DNA from: JAGQOZ01 sp041399205
GTDB lineage: Bacteria; Planctomycetota; Planctomycetia; Pirellulales; Pirellulaceae
DNA length: 11,793 bases
Assembly: GCA_041399205.1 (NCBI GenBank)
Contig: JAWKTK010000047.1
Span: forward strand, 1-11,793
Direction of reading: 5' to 3'
A program made the position numbers and the translations under genes. Below the pieces are notes generated by a model, which saw nothing but the letters and a program-made list of their open reading frames with translations, was not told where the DNA came from and did not search any database. Positions 1 to 7,097 of the stretch are shown here, piece by piece (positions within the stretch are counted from its first letter, which is position 1; each line of letters starts with the position of its first letter).

Positions 1-1146
1 TGTGGGACCTGCACCAAGAACCAAATCGACATGCAGGTGATCCGTATGTGCCGTGTCAACCACAGCCAAGTTGACACTATTTGCGTTATTAAATGCGGCG
101 ACAACGGCAGTACTGCCGAGCAAGAAACGCCCGATATTAGTTGGCGAAACAGTCGGCGCGTTTTCATAGAAGGCTTGCATCAAATCAAACAATGCCTTCT
201 CACCGTCGTTCAGGTCACTTCTGGAAGTGTTACTATCCGGTGTAACAATCGACGAATTCCGAGCGTGCTTCGGAATGTTAATATCGATATCCATGCCCGC
301 TTGGTGTGTGGCGTGCCAGGTCGCGCTCCCTGCGCCGTTTCGCGTGCTAAGTCCATTTACCAAGAACGTGCCAATATCGGACCCGTCGGATAACGTAGCT
401 TCACCGACGGCTTTAATTAAATCGACCGCCCAGCTGGTACCAAACCTTTCCGGTTGCGGCACGCTTCCATCGCGGAGATTTCCGTTTGCCGGATTGCGTC
501 CCGGCAGAATATCGAAATCGCCGCCGTTCTGAACATAGAGGCCAGCCGCTGGTAATTCAGGATCGACTAACTCGACCCAGCGTGGCGCGTTCACAGCGTT
601 CAACCAAGTTAACGTTGTTTGATCGAGTTCTGGCGAGATTGCGGCGGGCGATTGATCGATGTCGCTCGACAGAGTGCCCTTGAAGAGCCGCAACGCCGAC
701 TGTGTTTTCGGGCCAATAATTCCATCTACCGCCAAAGCCTTACCGTCGGCGTCGACAAAGCCGAGATGGTTCAGGCGTTGTTGGAGTCGCGCCACGCTTA
801 CCAAAGAAAGCTCATCAGTAACCGCGTCATTACCGGCAGTCGAGAAATCGGGTGTGATTTCGATCACCTCACTACGTAGCACACCATTCGCCGTGTAGTT
901 AATCCGAATTCGGCCCTCAAAATGTCCCGTGTCAGAAACCAAGTCTCCGTCCAGCGAATCAGAGCCAGCAGCAGCAAAATAGAGTACTCCGGTACTTGCA
1001 AACGGACTTTCGGACTCTAGGTCAATCAGTACGCGACCGTATGGACCGGAACCATCCGGTCCACGCAGATCGATACGTGTTCCCGAGTACTGCGTATTGA
1101 TCTCGGTTGCAGAAAGCTGAATCGCCTCGCCAATACTTCCGCCACT
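1..1146 (-). pseudogene. MepA-like murein endopeptidase with peptidoglycan-binding domain, 5' part lost at an IS21 insertion, 3' end off the window
   Basis: A single open frame of 382 codons reads right to left with no stop. Residues of the fragment: about 1-105 are Gly/Ser/Asp-rich beta-type sequence resembling extracellular ornament or pre-peptidase-like domains; about 117-158 fit a PG_binding_1 domain (VARLQQRLNHLGF then DGIIGPKTQSALRLF); about 250-382 carry the zinc-peptidase motifs of the M74/LAS murein endopeptidases, HQAGMDID (H281, D288) and HTDHLHVDL (H370, H372). By family knowledge such enzymes cleave peptide crosslinks in peptidoglycan outside the cytoplasm. The zinc ligands are intact, so the catalytic part looks undamaged. 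No ATG or signal peptide exists: the frame runs into the insertion sequence at 1147 and, inside it, meets only a possible GTG before a TAA near 1288. The missing N-terminus is not found beyond the right end of the element. The downstream end lies outside the window. The domain call is fairly firm; the exact substrate is not. Confidence 0.8.
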
Positions 1147-1165
1147 TGGTAACCGGCATTGAAAA
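1147..1165 (+). repeat. IS21 left terminal inverted repeat
   Basis: The 19 bases TGGTAACCGGCATTGAAAA form the outer tip, with TG as the first two bases. They match the inverted right tip with one C/T difference. The host reading frame of the endopeptidase fragment is recognisable right up to position 1146, which supports this boundary. Confidence 0.9.
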
Positions 1166-1177
1166 TGGGCCCGGGTG

Positions 1178-1198
1178 GGCGTTGAAAAAGTTCCCACC
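1178..1198 (+). repeat. IS21 left subterminal repeat (probable IstA-binding site)
   Basis: GGCGTTGAAAAAGTTCCCAC plus a final C matches, in inverted orientation, the motif at 3818-3838 (20 of 21). It begins 31 bp from the left tip, whereas the right copy begins 43 bp from its tip, so the two ends are not symmetric. The role as transposase-binding site is inferred from the family. Confidence 0.7.
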
Positions 1199-1243
1199 CG
1201 TTTGTTGATTGGAGTGGGAATAGGGTGCCGGAGGCATCCTTGG

Positions 1244-1275
1244 AATTTATTCCTGGGGTACCCCAGGAATAAATT
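1244..1275. repeat. 32-bp perfect palindrome inside the IS left end
   Basis: Two 16-base arms meet with no spacer at 1259/1260; the centre is CTGGGGTACCCCAG and the outer parts are AT-rich. As RNA it would fold into a strong hairpin about 115 bases after the istB stop, so it could end or protect the istAB transcript, but no separate run of T follows the stem in that direction. A protein-binding site is equally possible. Just outside, GGGTGCC (1224-1230) and GGCATCC (1233-1239) can form a second, smaller stem with one G:T pair. Confidence 0.75.
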
Positions 1276-1299
1276 TTCGCAAAAAAGTTACTTGACTGC

Positions 1300-1375
1300 C
1301 TGGTGAAACCGAAGCTTCAGACTGGTGAAACCGAAGCTTCAGAAGTTCACTATCTGGCAAAACGGAAGGTTCGGA
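1300..1375. repeat. 22-bp tandem direct repeats, two exact plus one degenerate copy
   Basis: Two identical 22-base units lie head to tail at 1300-1321 and 1322-1343. Each starts CTGGTGAAACC and contains the small palindrome GAAGCTTC. A third copy at 1354-1375, after a 10-base spacer, matches at 17 of 22 positions. They sit in the non-coding left end of the IS, directly downstream of istB. They may be extra protein-binding sites of the left end or leftovers of tandem slippage; the sequence alone does not decide. Confidence 0.8.
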
Positions 1376-1391
1376 AGTTCGCTCGACGCGA

Positions 1392-2189
1392 CTAAGCGGC
1401 GGGTGGATTTCGTTCCTTCTTCTTCTCTTTCATCGACTCGCGGAAACGGTAGCTTTCGCCGTTCATCTCAAAAATTTCGCAATGGTGCGTCAGCCGGTCC
1501 AGCAACGCCGACGTCATTCGGTCACCCTGAAAAATCTGTTGCCATTCGCTGAACGGCAAGTTGCTGGTCACTAAAACGCTCGCGCGTTCGTACCGATCCG
1601 CGAAGACCTGAAACAACAATTCAGCACCAACTCGACTGAACGATAGATACCCGAGTTCGTCACAGATCAGCAGGTCGATGCGATCGAGTTGTTTCAAGAA
1701 CCGTTCGAGCTGATGTTGTTGCTGACACGCTTCGAGCTGACTGACCAAATGCGCGGCGGTGAAAAAGCGAACTCGTTTTCCCAACCGGCACGCCGCTAGT
1801 CCCAGCGAAATCGCCACGTGCGTTTTTCCGGTGCCGCTGGCGCCGATCAAACAGCAGTTACTTCGCTCGTCGATCCAATGGCCGCGAGCAAGTTCCAATA
1901 GCTTCTGTTTGTTCGCTCCGAGCGAAACGGAAAAGTCAAACGAATCAAAATCTTTCTTCATGGGAAAGTGCGCTTGCTTGATTCGATTCTCCAGTGCGTT
2001 GGCCGAACGCGAGGTCAGCTCCAGTTCGGTTAATCGCAACAAGAATTCCAAATAGTCTTGGTTCGTTTCGGCGGCTTCGCGAGCTAACTTTTCGAACTCC
2101 GCCAGCATCGTCGGCAGGCGCAGTTGTTTCAAATTAGTCTTCAGCAACGCATGGTCACGAGGTGAACTCGCGGCAGTCTTCACGGGCAT
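1392..2189 (-). CDS. istB: IS21-family ATP-binding helper protein IstB
   Basis: The protein has 265 residues, normal for IstB, an AAA+ ATPase related to DnaC that assists the IstA transposase in target selection and strand transfer. Walker A is GASGTGKTH at residues 116-124 and Walker B is LLICDELG at 173-180; the sensor-like VLVTSNLPFSEW segment follows. The start is placed at the ATG at 2189 because GGAGGAG (2202-2196 on the minus strand) stands 6 bases in front of it; upstream in-frame ATGs lie inside this site or deeper in istA. The gene overlaps the end of istA by 35 nt, and the strong ribosome site within istA suggests independent initiation rather than dependence on coupling alone. It ends with a lysine-rich tail and a TAG stop. 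No damage is visible. Confidence 0.95.
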   Translation of the reverse strand: MPVKTAASSPRDHALLKTNLKQLRLPTMLAEFEKLAREAAETNQDYLEFLLRLTELELTSRSANALENRIKQAHFPMKKDFDSFDFSVSLGANKQKLLELARGHWIDERSNCCLIGASGTGKTHVAISLGLAACRLGKRVRFFTAAHLVSQLEACQQQHQLERFLKQLDRIDLLICDELGYLSFSRVGAELLFQVFADRYERASVLVTSNLPFSEWQQIFQGDRMTSALLDRLTHHCEIFEMNGESYRFRESMKEKKKERNPPAA

Positions 2190-3759
2190 GGGAATCTCCT
2201 CCATGAGATAAAAAGGAATCGAACTTGGCAAAGTTCGGTAGCGGAACATAAACTTCTGGAATGCCACGCAAATTCGTTTCGCGTGGTTCTGCAAGTTCGC
2301 TTGACGAAGTGTCGACGTTGTCTAACAAACGACTTCGTGTTTCCAAGCGGCGAGCTTCTTGTTCGAGTTCATCGCAGCGAAAGGCAATGCGTTGCGCCGT
2401 GACGACGCCTGCGGTTTGGCATTGTTGGACCGCCAAGCAAACTCGATCGGTCGGATGCGAAGCCAGCAATTGCAACACGCGAATGTACTGCTTGGCACCA
2501 GGCTGCGGACCGTGGCGATCTTCCAGCGACGCACGTAAATCAGTGATTTCCCGCGGAATTTTCCAGTTTTTGAACACGTCGGTATGGTCCAAGCACGCCG
2601 GCTTTCGCTCGAGCGTTTCCAAAAAATGGAGCGGGTCCAACACGTGCGAACCGGCAGCGTAACTGCGTTCATGCCGAGCGATCAGTTGATAGTCGTGCGA
2701 CGCGAGGCCAACAATTTCCACGCGATCCACGTACGCTTTGACTTTTACTTTCTGAAACGCGAATCGTCGCGGAACGCTGTAATAACAATCGTCGAACCGA
2801 ACCGATTGATACTTGTCGACTTCGCGTTCGTGTGGCACTGCCGGATCGAATGTCGCGGTTGGCAGCGGCAATGATTGTTGACGATCCTGAGCAAAACGAG
2901 TAGCAATTGATTCGCTCTTGCCGGAGACGGTTCGCTGCTGATCGTTGACACAGCATTGGTACAAGTATTGGTTCAGTTCGTCCAGATTCGCAAACTGCGG
3001 CACCGGCGTCGCCCAATTGCGTTGCAGATATTTGACGCGATTTTCCACATGTGGTTTTTCGTTGCCTCGAGCCGGCATGCAGAACAACGGTTCGAAATTA
3101 TAGTGGCTCGCGAGTGACACATATTTGTCATTCAGTTTTCGATTTCGTCCTTTCAAAATCTCGAGCGCCACCGTCTTCGGGTTGTCCCACCAAAGTTCCT
3201 TCGGTACGCAACCGAAAAATTCAAACGCTTTCATCGTGCCGAACAGGATAGATTCCACGCGTTCGTTCGGCAGTGCGATGGCAAACGTACAATTCGAATA
3301 GGCCCAAGTCAGAATCAACACGGACACTTGAACTCGACCTTCCGGAAAGTCGACATAGATCTTGCCGAAGTCCGATTCCGCTCGCTGACCGGCTTCGTGC
3401 ACCAGCGGAATGAAGGTTTCGCGTTGGCTGGTTCGCTGCGACTTTACGTAGCGCCGAACCTGATCGTAACCGCCTGCAAAACCGTTGGCTTGCAGGCGAC
3501 GATGAATGGCCTTCGCGGTGTGACGCTGCTTCTTGGGAGCCGACTGATCTTCCAGCAAAATTGCATCGATCTGATCTCGAAACGCTTCGCTCAACTTGGG
3601 CCGATGCGGACGACTGCGACGATACGGCCGCGGCTCCGATTCTTCCAGAACCTGACGAATCTTGTGACGAGAATGACCGAACGTTCGAGCAATCGCGCGA
3701 ATGCTCATCCCATCGCGATGAGCCCGACGAATCTTGGCGTAATCTTCCACCGTTAACAT
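2155..3759 (-). CDS. istA: IS21-family DDE transposase IstA
   Basis: The protein has 534 residues counted from the ATG at 3759. Order of parts: an N-terminal helix-turn-helix (MSIRAIARTFGHSRHKIRQVL, about residues 18-38), a basic linker, the RNase H-like catalytic core, and a C-terminal beta-rich region containing YYSVPRRF (Mu-transposase C-type). Likely catalytic acids are D130 in ESDFGKI, D192 in WWDNPKT and E239 in HVENRV; the choice of the last is by analogy with the family. GAGG at 3769-3766 stands 6 bases before this ATG; a TTG at 3786 could add 9 residues but has no comparable site. The stop lies 35 nt inside istB. It reads the inverted repeats of the element and carries out cut, join and integration. 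The frame is intact throughout. Confidence 0.95.
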   Translation of the reverse strand: MLTVEDYAKIRRAHRDGMSIRAIARTFGHSRHKIRQVLEESEPRPYRRSRPHRPKLSEAFRDQIDAILLEDQSAPKKQRHTAKAIHRRLQANGFAGGYDQVRRYVKSQRTSQRETFIPLVHEAGQRAESDFGKIYVDFPEGRVQVSVLILTWAYSNCTFAIALPNERVESILFGTMKAFEFFGCVPKELWWDNPKTVALEILKGRNRKLNDKYVSLASHYNFEPLFCMPARGNEKPHVENRVKYLQRNWATPVPQFANLDELNQYLYQCCVNDQQRTVSGKSESIATRFAQDRQQSLPLPTATFDPAVPHEREVDKYQSVRFDDCYYSVPRRFAFQKVKVKAYVDRVEIVGLASHDYQLIARHERSYAAGSHVLDPLHFLETLERKPACLDHTDVFKNWKIPREITDLRASLEDRHGPQPGAKQYIRVLQLLASHPTDRVCLAVQQCQTAGVVTAQRIAFRCDELEQEARRLETRSRLLDNVDTSSSELAEPRETNLRGIPEVYVPLPNFAKFDSFLSHGGDSHAREDCREFTS

Positions 3760-3817
3760 CCTTGGCCTCGCTTCGCTGCCTGCCAAATTGCTACAGCTTA
3801 ACGAAACCGCTCGTTAT

Positions 3818-3838
3818 GGTGGGAACTTTTTCAGCGCC
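3818..3838 (+). repeat. IS21 right subterminal repeat R1
   Basis: GGTGGGAACTTTTTCAGCGC plus C is the inverted partner of 1178-1198. It lies between the istA start and the right tip, in the region expected to hold the istA promoter, so binding of IstA here could also affect its own expression (inference). Confidence 0.7.
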
Positions 3839-3852
3839 AATTCCACCAAATA

Positions 3853-3881
3853 GGTGGGAGCTTTTTCAATGCCGATTACCA
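3853..3881 (-). repeat. IS21 right terminal inverted repeat with repeat R2
   Basis: The outer 19 bases, read inward on the minus strand, are TGGTAATCGGCATTGAAAA (3881-3863). They overlap a 21-bp copy of the R1 motif at 3853-3873 (GGTGGGAGCTTTTTCAATGC plus C). The tip ends in CA. On the left end the matching R2 copy is degenerate, replaced in part by GGGCCCGGG. Confidence 0.88.
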
Positions 3882-3890
3882 GACGGTGGA

Positions 3891-3973
3891 GGTTTTTCCT
3901 GGCCCGAAACGTAAGTGAGTGAAAATTGAGCGTTGCTGAAGTTCCTCGCTCACGCTTCGGGCTAGGAAATTCC
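3891..3973. repeat. REP/MITE-like imperfect palindrome in the intergenic region
   Basis: The left arm, about 3891-3921, reads GGTTTTTCCTGGCCCGAAAC and onward. The right arm, 3944-3973, gives on the opposite strand GGAATTTCCTAGCCCGAAGC and onward. The arms pair over about 30 bases, with most differences being transitions, around a loop of about 22 bases. Short translations such as SPKRERG or ARSVSEE from this kind of sequence recur in planctomycete intergenic regions, which suggests a dispersed element (from memory, not searched). It fills most of the 129 bp between the IS and the DUF4139 gene and may also end that gene's transcript, although no T-run follows. Confidence 0.7.
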
Positions 3974-4010
3974 GACCGAGAACGCGAATTCGCAACCTTA
4001 AAGGCGTTTG

Positions 4011-6056
4011 TTACTTGCGAAGCGAACCTTTGGCCGCAAAGGGCGAGACAACTTCCGCCAACTGTTGTTGCACGGCCTTTGCCTGATCTGCGAATTCGGC
4101 TATTTGCTGATCGAATTCGTTGATCTGCTTTTCCTGTTCCGTGATTTGTCGAAGGTACTGCTGGTACAGCGCCGTGTTCTTTTCAATGACCTGTATGTTC
4201 GCCCGAATTCGATCTTGTTCTTCTGTGATTGCATTCCGTCGTTCTTGAGCAGATCGAGCCAAATGTTCCAGTTCCGCGATCTTGGTTCGCAGTTGGACAA
4301 TCTGGCTGAAGAGCTGTTTCTGAGAATCGGTTAGAACGTCCGTCGCGTCGTACTGCCGCAAGATCTCTCGACTCATACGAGCCAGCAAAACCTCTTCTTT
4401 TATCGTGTCTCGACGGACAACCGTCTTTGTAGTTGTTTGCTCGGCGGGCGCGGCCACTTGAAAACGGTACAGCGAACTGGTGGATTCGGTGGCAGCGTCA
4501 TCGTCCACCAATTCCCATGGTTCGTTTCGATCTAGCTCCAGCAGAACTTGTTTCAATTCTGCTGCCTGGTTGTCAATGGTAAAGGTGTCTCGGCGAGTTC
4601 GCTCCAGTAAGAATTGCACACGATCATTTTCCATGGCAACGCTTACCGTCTTGAATCCGGATTCCTCTTGTTGCACATCAATTTCCACCGCCGCGTCCAA
4701 TGCATAGCTGACGAGACGAGTTTCCTCGTTGGCAATATTGCGAACCAGCGCATCGCCAGCAAAGACACCTTGGTCGTAAACGGTGATCGGACCTTGCGAA
4801 ATGAACTGATCCGAATTGTTCGTGATGCGAACCGCATTCAACGGATGCTTGGGGTGCGTTGCTGGATTGAACAGGACGATGCGTTCAGCCGGCAGTTCGA
4901 ATTGAATGATCGGCAGCATCGCCGACGTTTGCGCTTTCAATGACACAGGTTTCTCCAGTTGATATTGGAACATCGCGCCCACTTCCGACGTGGTCGTGTC
5001 TGCTTCGACACCTCGACCAACGAGTTCGCTGCCAGCTTCCTCTCCCGTGCCACCCATCATTCCTCCCATTCCGCCACCGAAACCTCCCAAGCCGACAAGA
5101 CCTCTGCTGCCGCCGCCATGTTGACCGCCTGCAATAATATTCGAACGACCACGTCTCCGCGACGGCGAGTGCAATTGAACGGCAGTCGATTCACCAAGCA
5201 TGACTGCTATGTGTTGGCGATTGACGAACACTGGATCGAGCAGATTCATTTGAAACGAAACAGGATTGCCGCTAATCAACGACAGATGCACGTCTTTCCA
5301 ATCGGTTTGCGTGGTGTTTTCCACTACCGCCCAGCCTTGCAGCGATGCGGACTGCTGTCCCAGTTCTAGACGATAACTGGCTTTCCAAACGGGAACTTCG
5401 TGAACATAGCCAATTCGAACCTGGCGATTCCCTTGTCCTTCACATTGAATTCTGAGCGTCTGCCGGTCGTCTTTGCGATTGGCCGCTAGTTGCTCGAGAA
5501 GATCGTTCAAGCGTTTGGCAATTTCCGGATTCACAAATTCGAATCGCTGAATCGTGTGAATGTCCAGTTGCTGAATCCCTTGCTTCGTCAACAGATTCAG
5601 GACATCGGTGCCGATGGTCAGGCGCGTATTCGCATCGTACGAACTTCGCTGTTCAATACTCAAAATCCGTCCCGTGATTTGTTCGACGCCAATGGCCGTG
5701 ATTTCTTCGCCCTGAAATTGTTGCAACAGATTCGCCATCGACGGCGCCTGCTCGATTTGGAAGCCATCCATGGCCGCACGAGAATGGGATTGGGACTTGA
5801 GATTGTATTCTGCCGAGCGAATTCGGCCGCCATTCAAATCTTGCAAGACAAGGCTCTTCAACGCATCGTTGATGTCGGCCGCATTAAACGCTAATTCGAT
5901 TGTCTCTGTGTCTTGGACCTCGCCTGCGAATTGAAAGTAACCAACACCCGAATTCAACAATACAACTCGGCGAACCGCCGGACTTTCCGCAGCAAAGCAC
6001 GGGACCGCCGACAACAAGAAGAGAAAACCTATGATCAAACCGCGATGCATATTCAT
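4011..6056 (-). CDS. Exported DUF4139-like protein with Gly/Met-rich insert and C-terminal coiled coil
   Basis: This protein of 681 residues has no known reaction. It starts with a signal peptide (MNMHRGLIIGFLFLLSAVPC, cut near FA-AES, residue 22), so it acts outside the cytoplasm. Residues about 27-230 are beta-rich with the VPVWKASYRL segment (221-230) typical of DUF4139/MuiA-like proteins. Residues about 309-342 form a low-complexity Gly/Met stretch (GLGGFGGGMGGMMGG), probably a flexible linker. The second beta-rich half (about 365-540) precedes a long charged, Gln-rich helical part, about 579-668, likely a coiled coil. The ATG at 6056 is chosen because AGGA (6067-6064 on the minus strand) stands 7 bases before it and the signal peptide starts there; 34 further in-frame codons upstream would put that peptide inside the protein. 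It is divergent from the STN-domain gene across 131 bp. Assignment rests on the overall pattern and the PxWxxSYRL motif. Confidence 0.8.
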   Translation of the reverse strand: MNMHRGLIIGFLFLLSAVPCFAAESPAVRRVVLLNSGVGYFQFAGEVQDTETIELAFNAADINDALKSLVLQDLNGGRIRSAEYNLKSQSHSRAAMDGFQIEQAPSMANLLQQFQGEEITAIGVEQITGRILSIEQRSSYDANTRLTIGTDVLNLLTKQGIQQLDIHTIQRFEFVNPEIAKRLNDLLEQLAANRKDDRQTLRIQCEGQGNRQVRIGYVHEVPVWKASYRLELGQQSASLQGWAVVENTTQTDWKDVHLSLISGNPVSFQMNLLDPVFVNRQHIAVMLGESTAVQLHSPSRRRGRSNIIAGGQHGGGSRGLVGLGGFGGGMGGMMGGTGEEAGSELVGRGVEADTTTSEVGAMFQYQLEKPVSLKAQTSAMLPIIQFELPAERIVLFNPATHPKHPLNAVRITNNSDQFISQGPITVYDQGVFAGDALVRNIANEETRLVSYALDAAVEIDVQQEESGFKTVSVAMENDRVQFLLERTRRDTFTIDNQAAELKQVLLELDRNEPWELVDDDAATESTSSLYRFQVAAPAEQTTTKTVVRRDTIKEEVLLARMSREILRQYDATDVLTDSQKQLFSQIVQLRTKIAELEHLARSAQERRNAITEEQDRIRANIQVIEKNTALYQQYLRQITEQEKQINEFDQQIAEFADQAKAVQQQLAEVVSPFAAKGSLRK

Positions 6057-6187
6057 TGCCTTTTCCTGATGAATTTCCGAACAGGATGGTTTTGCTTGTA
6101 AAGAATCGATGCTGTTTGTTATTCTGGATTCTAATTCGTTCACAACCGATTCGTCCAATAAATCTTCTCACCGCCAAGTGTGTTTGT
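6057..6187. promoter_or_regulatory. Divergent intergenic region with a candidate plus-strand promoter
   Basis: These 131 bp separate the start of the DUF4139-like gene from that of the STN-domain gene and must hold both promoters if each gene is expressed alone. For the plus strand, TTGTAA (6096-6101) and TATTCT (6120-6125) are separated by 18 bases, a fair sigma-70-like match about 60 bases before the ATG. No clear partner was found on the minus strand. Planctomycete promoters are poorly matched by this consensus, so the call is weak. Confidence 0.3.
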
Positions 6188-7036
6188 ATGATGAGACGTC
6201 AATTCGTTCTTTTGACAGCATATGTAATCACGGTGTCGATGTGGGCAGTACGGCCGCACATCGCACAATCGCAGGTTGTTGTTGGCCGAATTCTGGGGAC
6301 AGGAATGCATGAGCCCGAATATGCCGGAACGGTTTTACCGCCAAACTACGCGTCGCCGGACGCGCGAGATGCGGAACGAGTGTTTGCCGCGCTAGGGAAA
6401 GTAGATCAAGTTGATTTGCAAAATGTGCCCCTGGCAGATCTGGCCGAGTATTTTAAGACGCGATACGGCCTGCAAGTCAGTTTCGACCGTGATGCACTTT
6501 CAGTGCTTGGGTTTTCTGCGGAGACTCGAGTAACCATGTCCGGGCAAGGCACGATTGCGCAATTGCTAGACCGCATGGTGTCCAGCCTGAATTGCACTTG
6601 GTGTGTGGTCGGCAATAGAATCGAAATTACAACCTTCGAAGAAGCTCAAGAGCTGGCGATTCTGAAAGTTCACGATGTGACGGACTTGATTCATAACGAA
6701 GCCGGTCCCTATGAAGTGGACTTTGACACGCTGATAGAGGTCATTACGTCTACGGTGGATCCAGATTCATGGGACGAATTTGGCGGCGAAGGTTCGATTC
6801 AAGAATTTCCCCGAGGTCAACGCGGATTAATTGTGATATCGAATACTTTTCGAATTCAAAAGCAAATCGACGCATTGCTCGATGCGCTGCGTCGCACCAG
6901 CGGGCTCGCTCCGGCACCGCCCGCTTCGTTCCGCACTTCGCTCGAATCAGACGATTTGCCCCTTCCTGCTGCTGAAGGCAGCGAGTGGCGTCAACGTGTT
7001 CCGTCCAACTCGCTGGCACCGCGCCTGCACGAATAG
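6188..7036 (+). CDS. Exported protein with STN (secretin/TonB short N-terminal) and secretin-N-like domains
   Basis: The protein of 282 residues begins with a signal peptide (MMRRQFVLLTAYVITVSMWA, to about residue 28 at AQS-Q). Residues about 74-149 fit an STN domain: DLQNVPLADLAEYFKTRYGL, then a Gly-containing beta segment, then CTWCVVGNRIEITT. Residues about 158-236 resemble an N1-type secretin subdomain, with TLIEVITSTVDPDSW, a GGEG turn and LIVISNTFRIQKQIDALLDAL. There is no secretin channel domain, so it is a soluble periplasmic protein or an adaptor rather than a pore; similar short proteins are frequent in planctomycetes, with unknown role. The tail (240-282) is Pro/Ser-rich and probably unstructured. 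Two ATGs, 6188 and 6191, are adjacent, and no good ribosome site precedes either. Its end faces the oxidoreductase gene, 61 bp away. Confidence 0.75.
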   Translation: MMRRQFVLLTAYVITVSMWAVRPHIAQSQVVVGRILGTGMHEPEYAGTVLPPNYASPDARDAERVFAALGKVDQVDLQNVPLADLAEYFKTRYGLQVSFDRDALSVLGFSAETRVTMSGQGTIAQLLDRMVSSLNCTWCVVGNRIEITTFEEAQELAILKVHDVTDLIHNEAGPYEVDFDTLIEVITSTVDPDSWDEFGGEGSIQEFPRGQRGLIVISNTFRIQKQIDALLDALRRTSGLAPAPPASFRTSLESDDLPLPAAEGSEWRQRVPSNSLAPRLHE

Positions 7037-7097
7037 CCTGTCACGCACAAGACAAGTTCACGCGTGTAGCGAAATCTCGCGTCTGGCTTCGTCACTC

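Larger units (their letters stand above)
1147..3881 (-). mobile_element. IS21-family insertion sequence, 2,735 bp
   Basis: The element is bounded by a 19-bp inverted repeat, TGGTAAYCGGCATTGAAAA, at 1147-1165 and, inverted, at 3863-3881 (18 of 19 identical), giving the TG...CA tips usual for IS21 elements. Inside each end lies a second inverted copy of a 21-bp motif (1178-1198 and 3818-3838, 20 of 21 identical), which matches the multiple transposase-binding repeats known for this family. It carries istA (transposase) and istB (ATPase helper), both on the minus strand and overlapping. Both reading frames and both tips are intact, so it may still be mobile. It is at the long end for the family because about 245 bp of non-coding DNA lies between istB and the left tip. 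No 4-8 bp target duplication is visible: the left flank ends CCGCCACT and the right flank starts GACGGTGG. Confidence 0.93.

Noticed and set aside
1022..1237. A 71-codon minus-strand frame across the left IS junction.
   Set aside because: It is out of frame with the endopeptidase fragment and reads through the IS repeats; no family features.
1244..1275. The perfect palindrome as a definite rho-independent terminator of istAB.
   Set aside because: There is no T-run following the stem on the istAB strand; terminator function is possible but not shown.
1300..1375. CRISPR-like array because of 22-bp repeats.
   Set aside because: The copies are directly adjacent without unique spacers, only three in number, and lie within an IS end; no cas genes are near.
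3882..4010. An open minus-strand frame from a TTG (about 3995) to the IS edge that, if the IS were excised, would join in frame with the endopeptidase fragment.
   Set aside because: It has no ATG, no ribosome site and no signal peptide, and it consists mostly of the palindrome. Such palindromes are often open by chance, so it is not the missing N-terminus.
7037..7097. Terminator between the convergent STN and oxidoreductase genes.
   Set aside because: Only tiny stems (GCGA/TCGC, CACGCGTG) and no T-run are present in these 61 bases.
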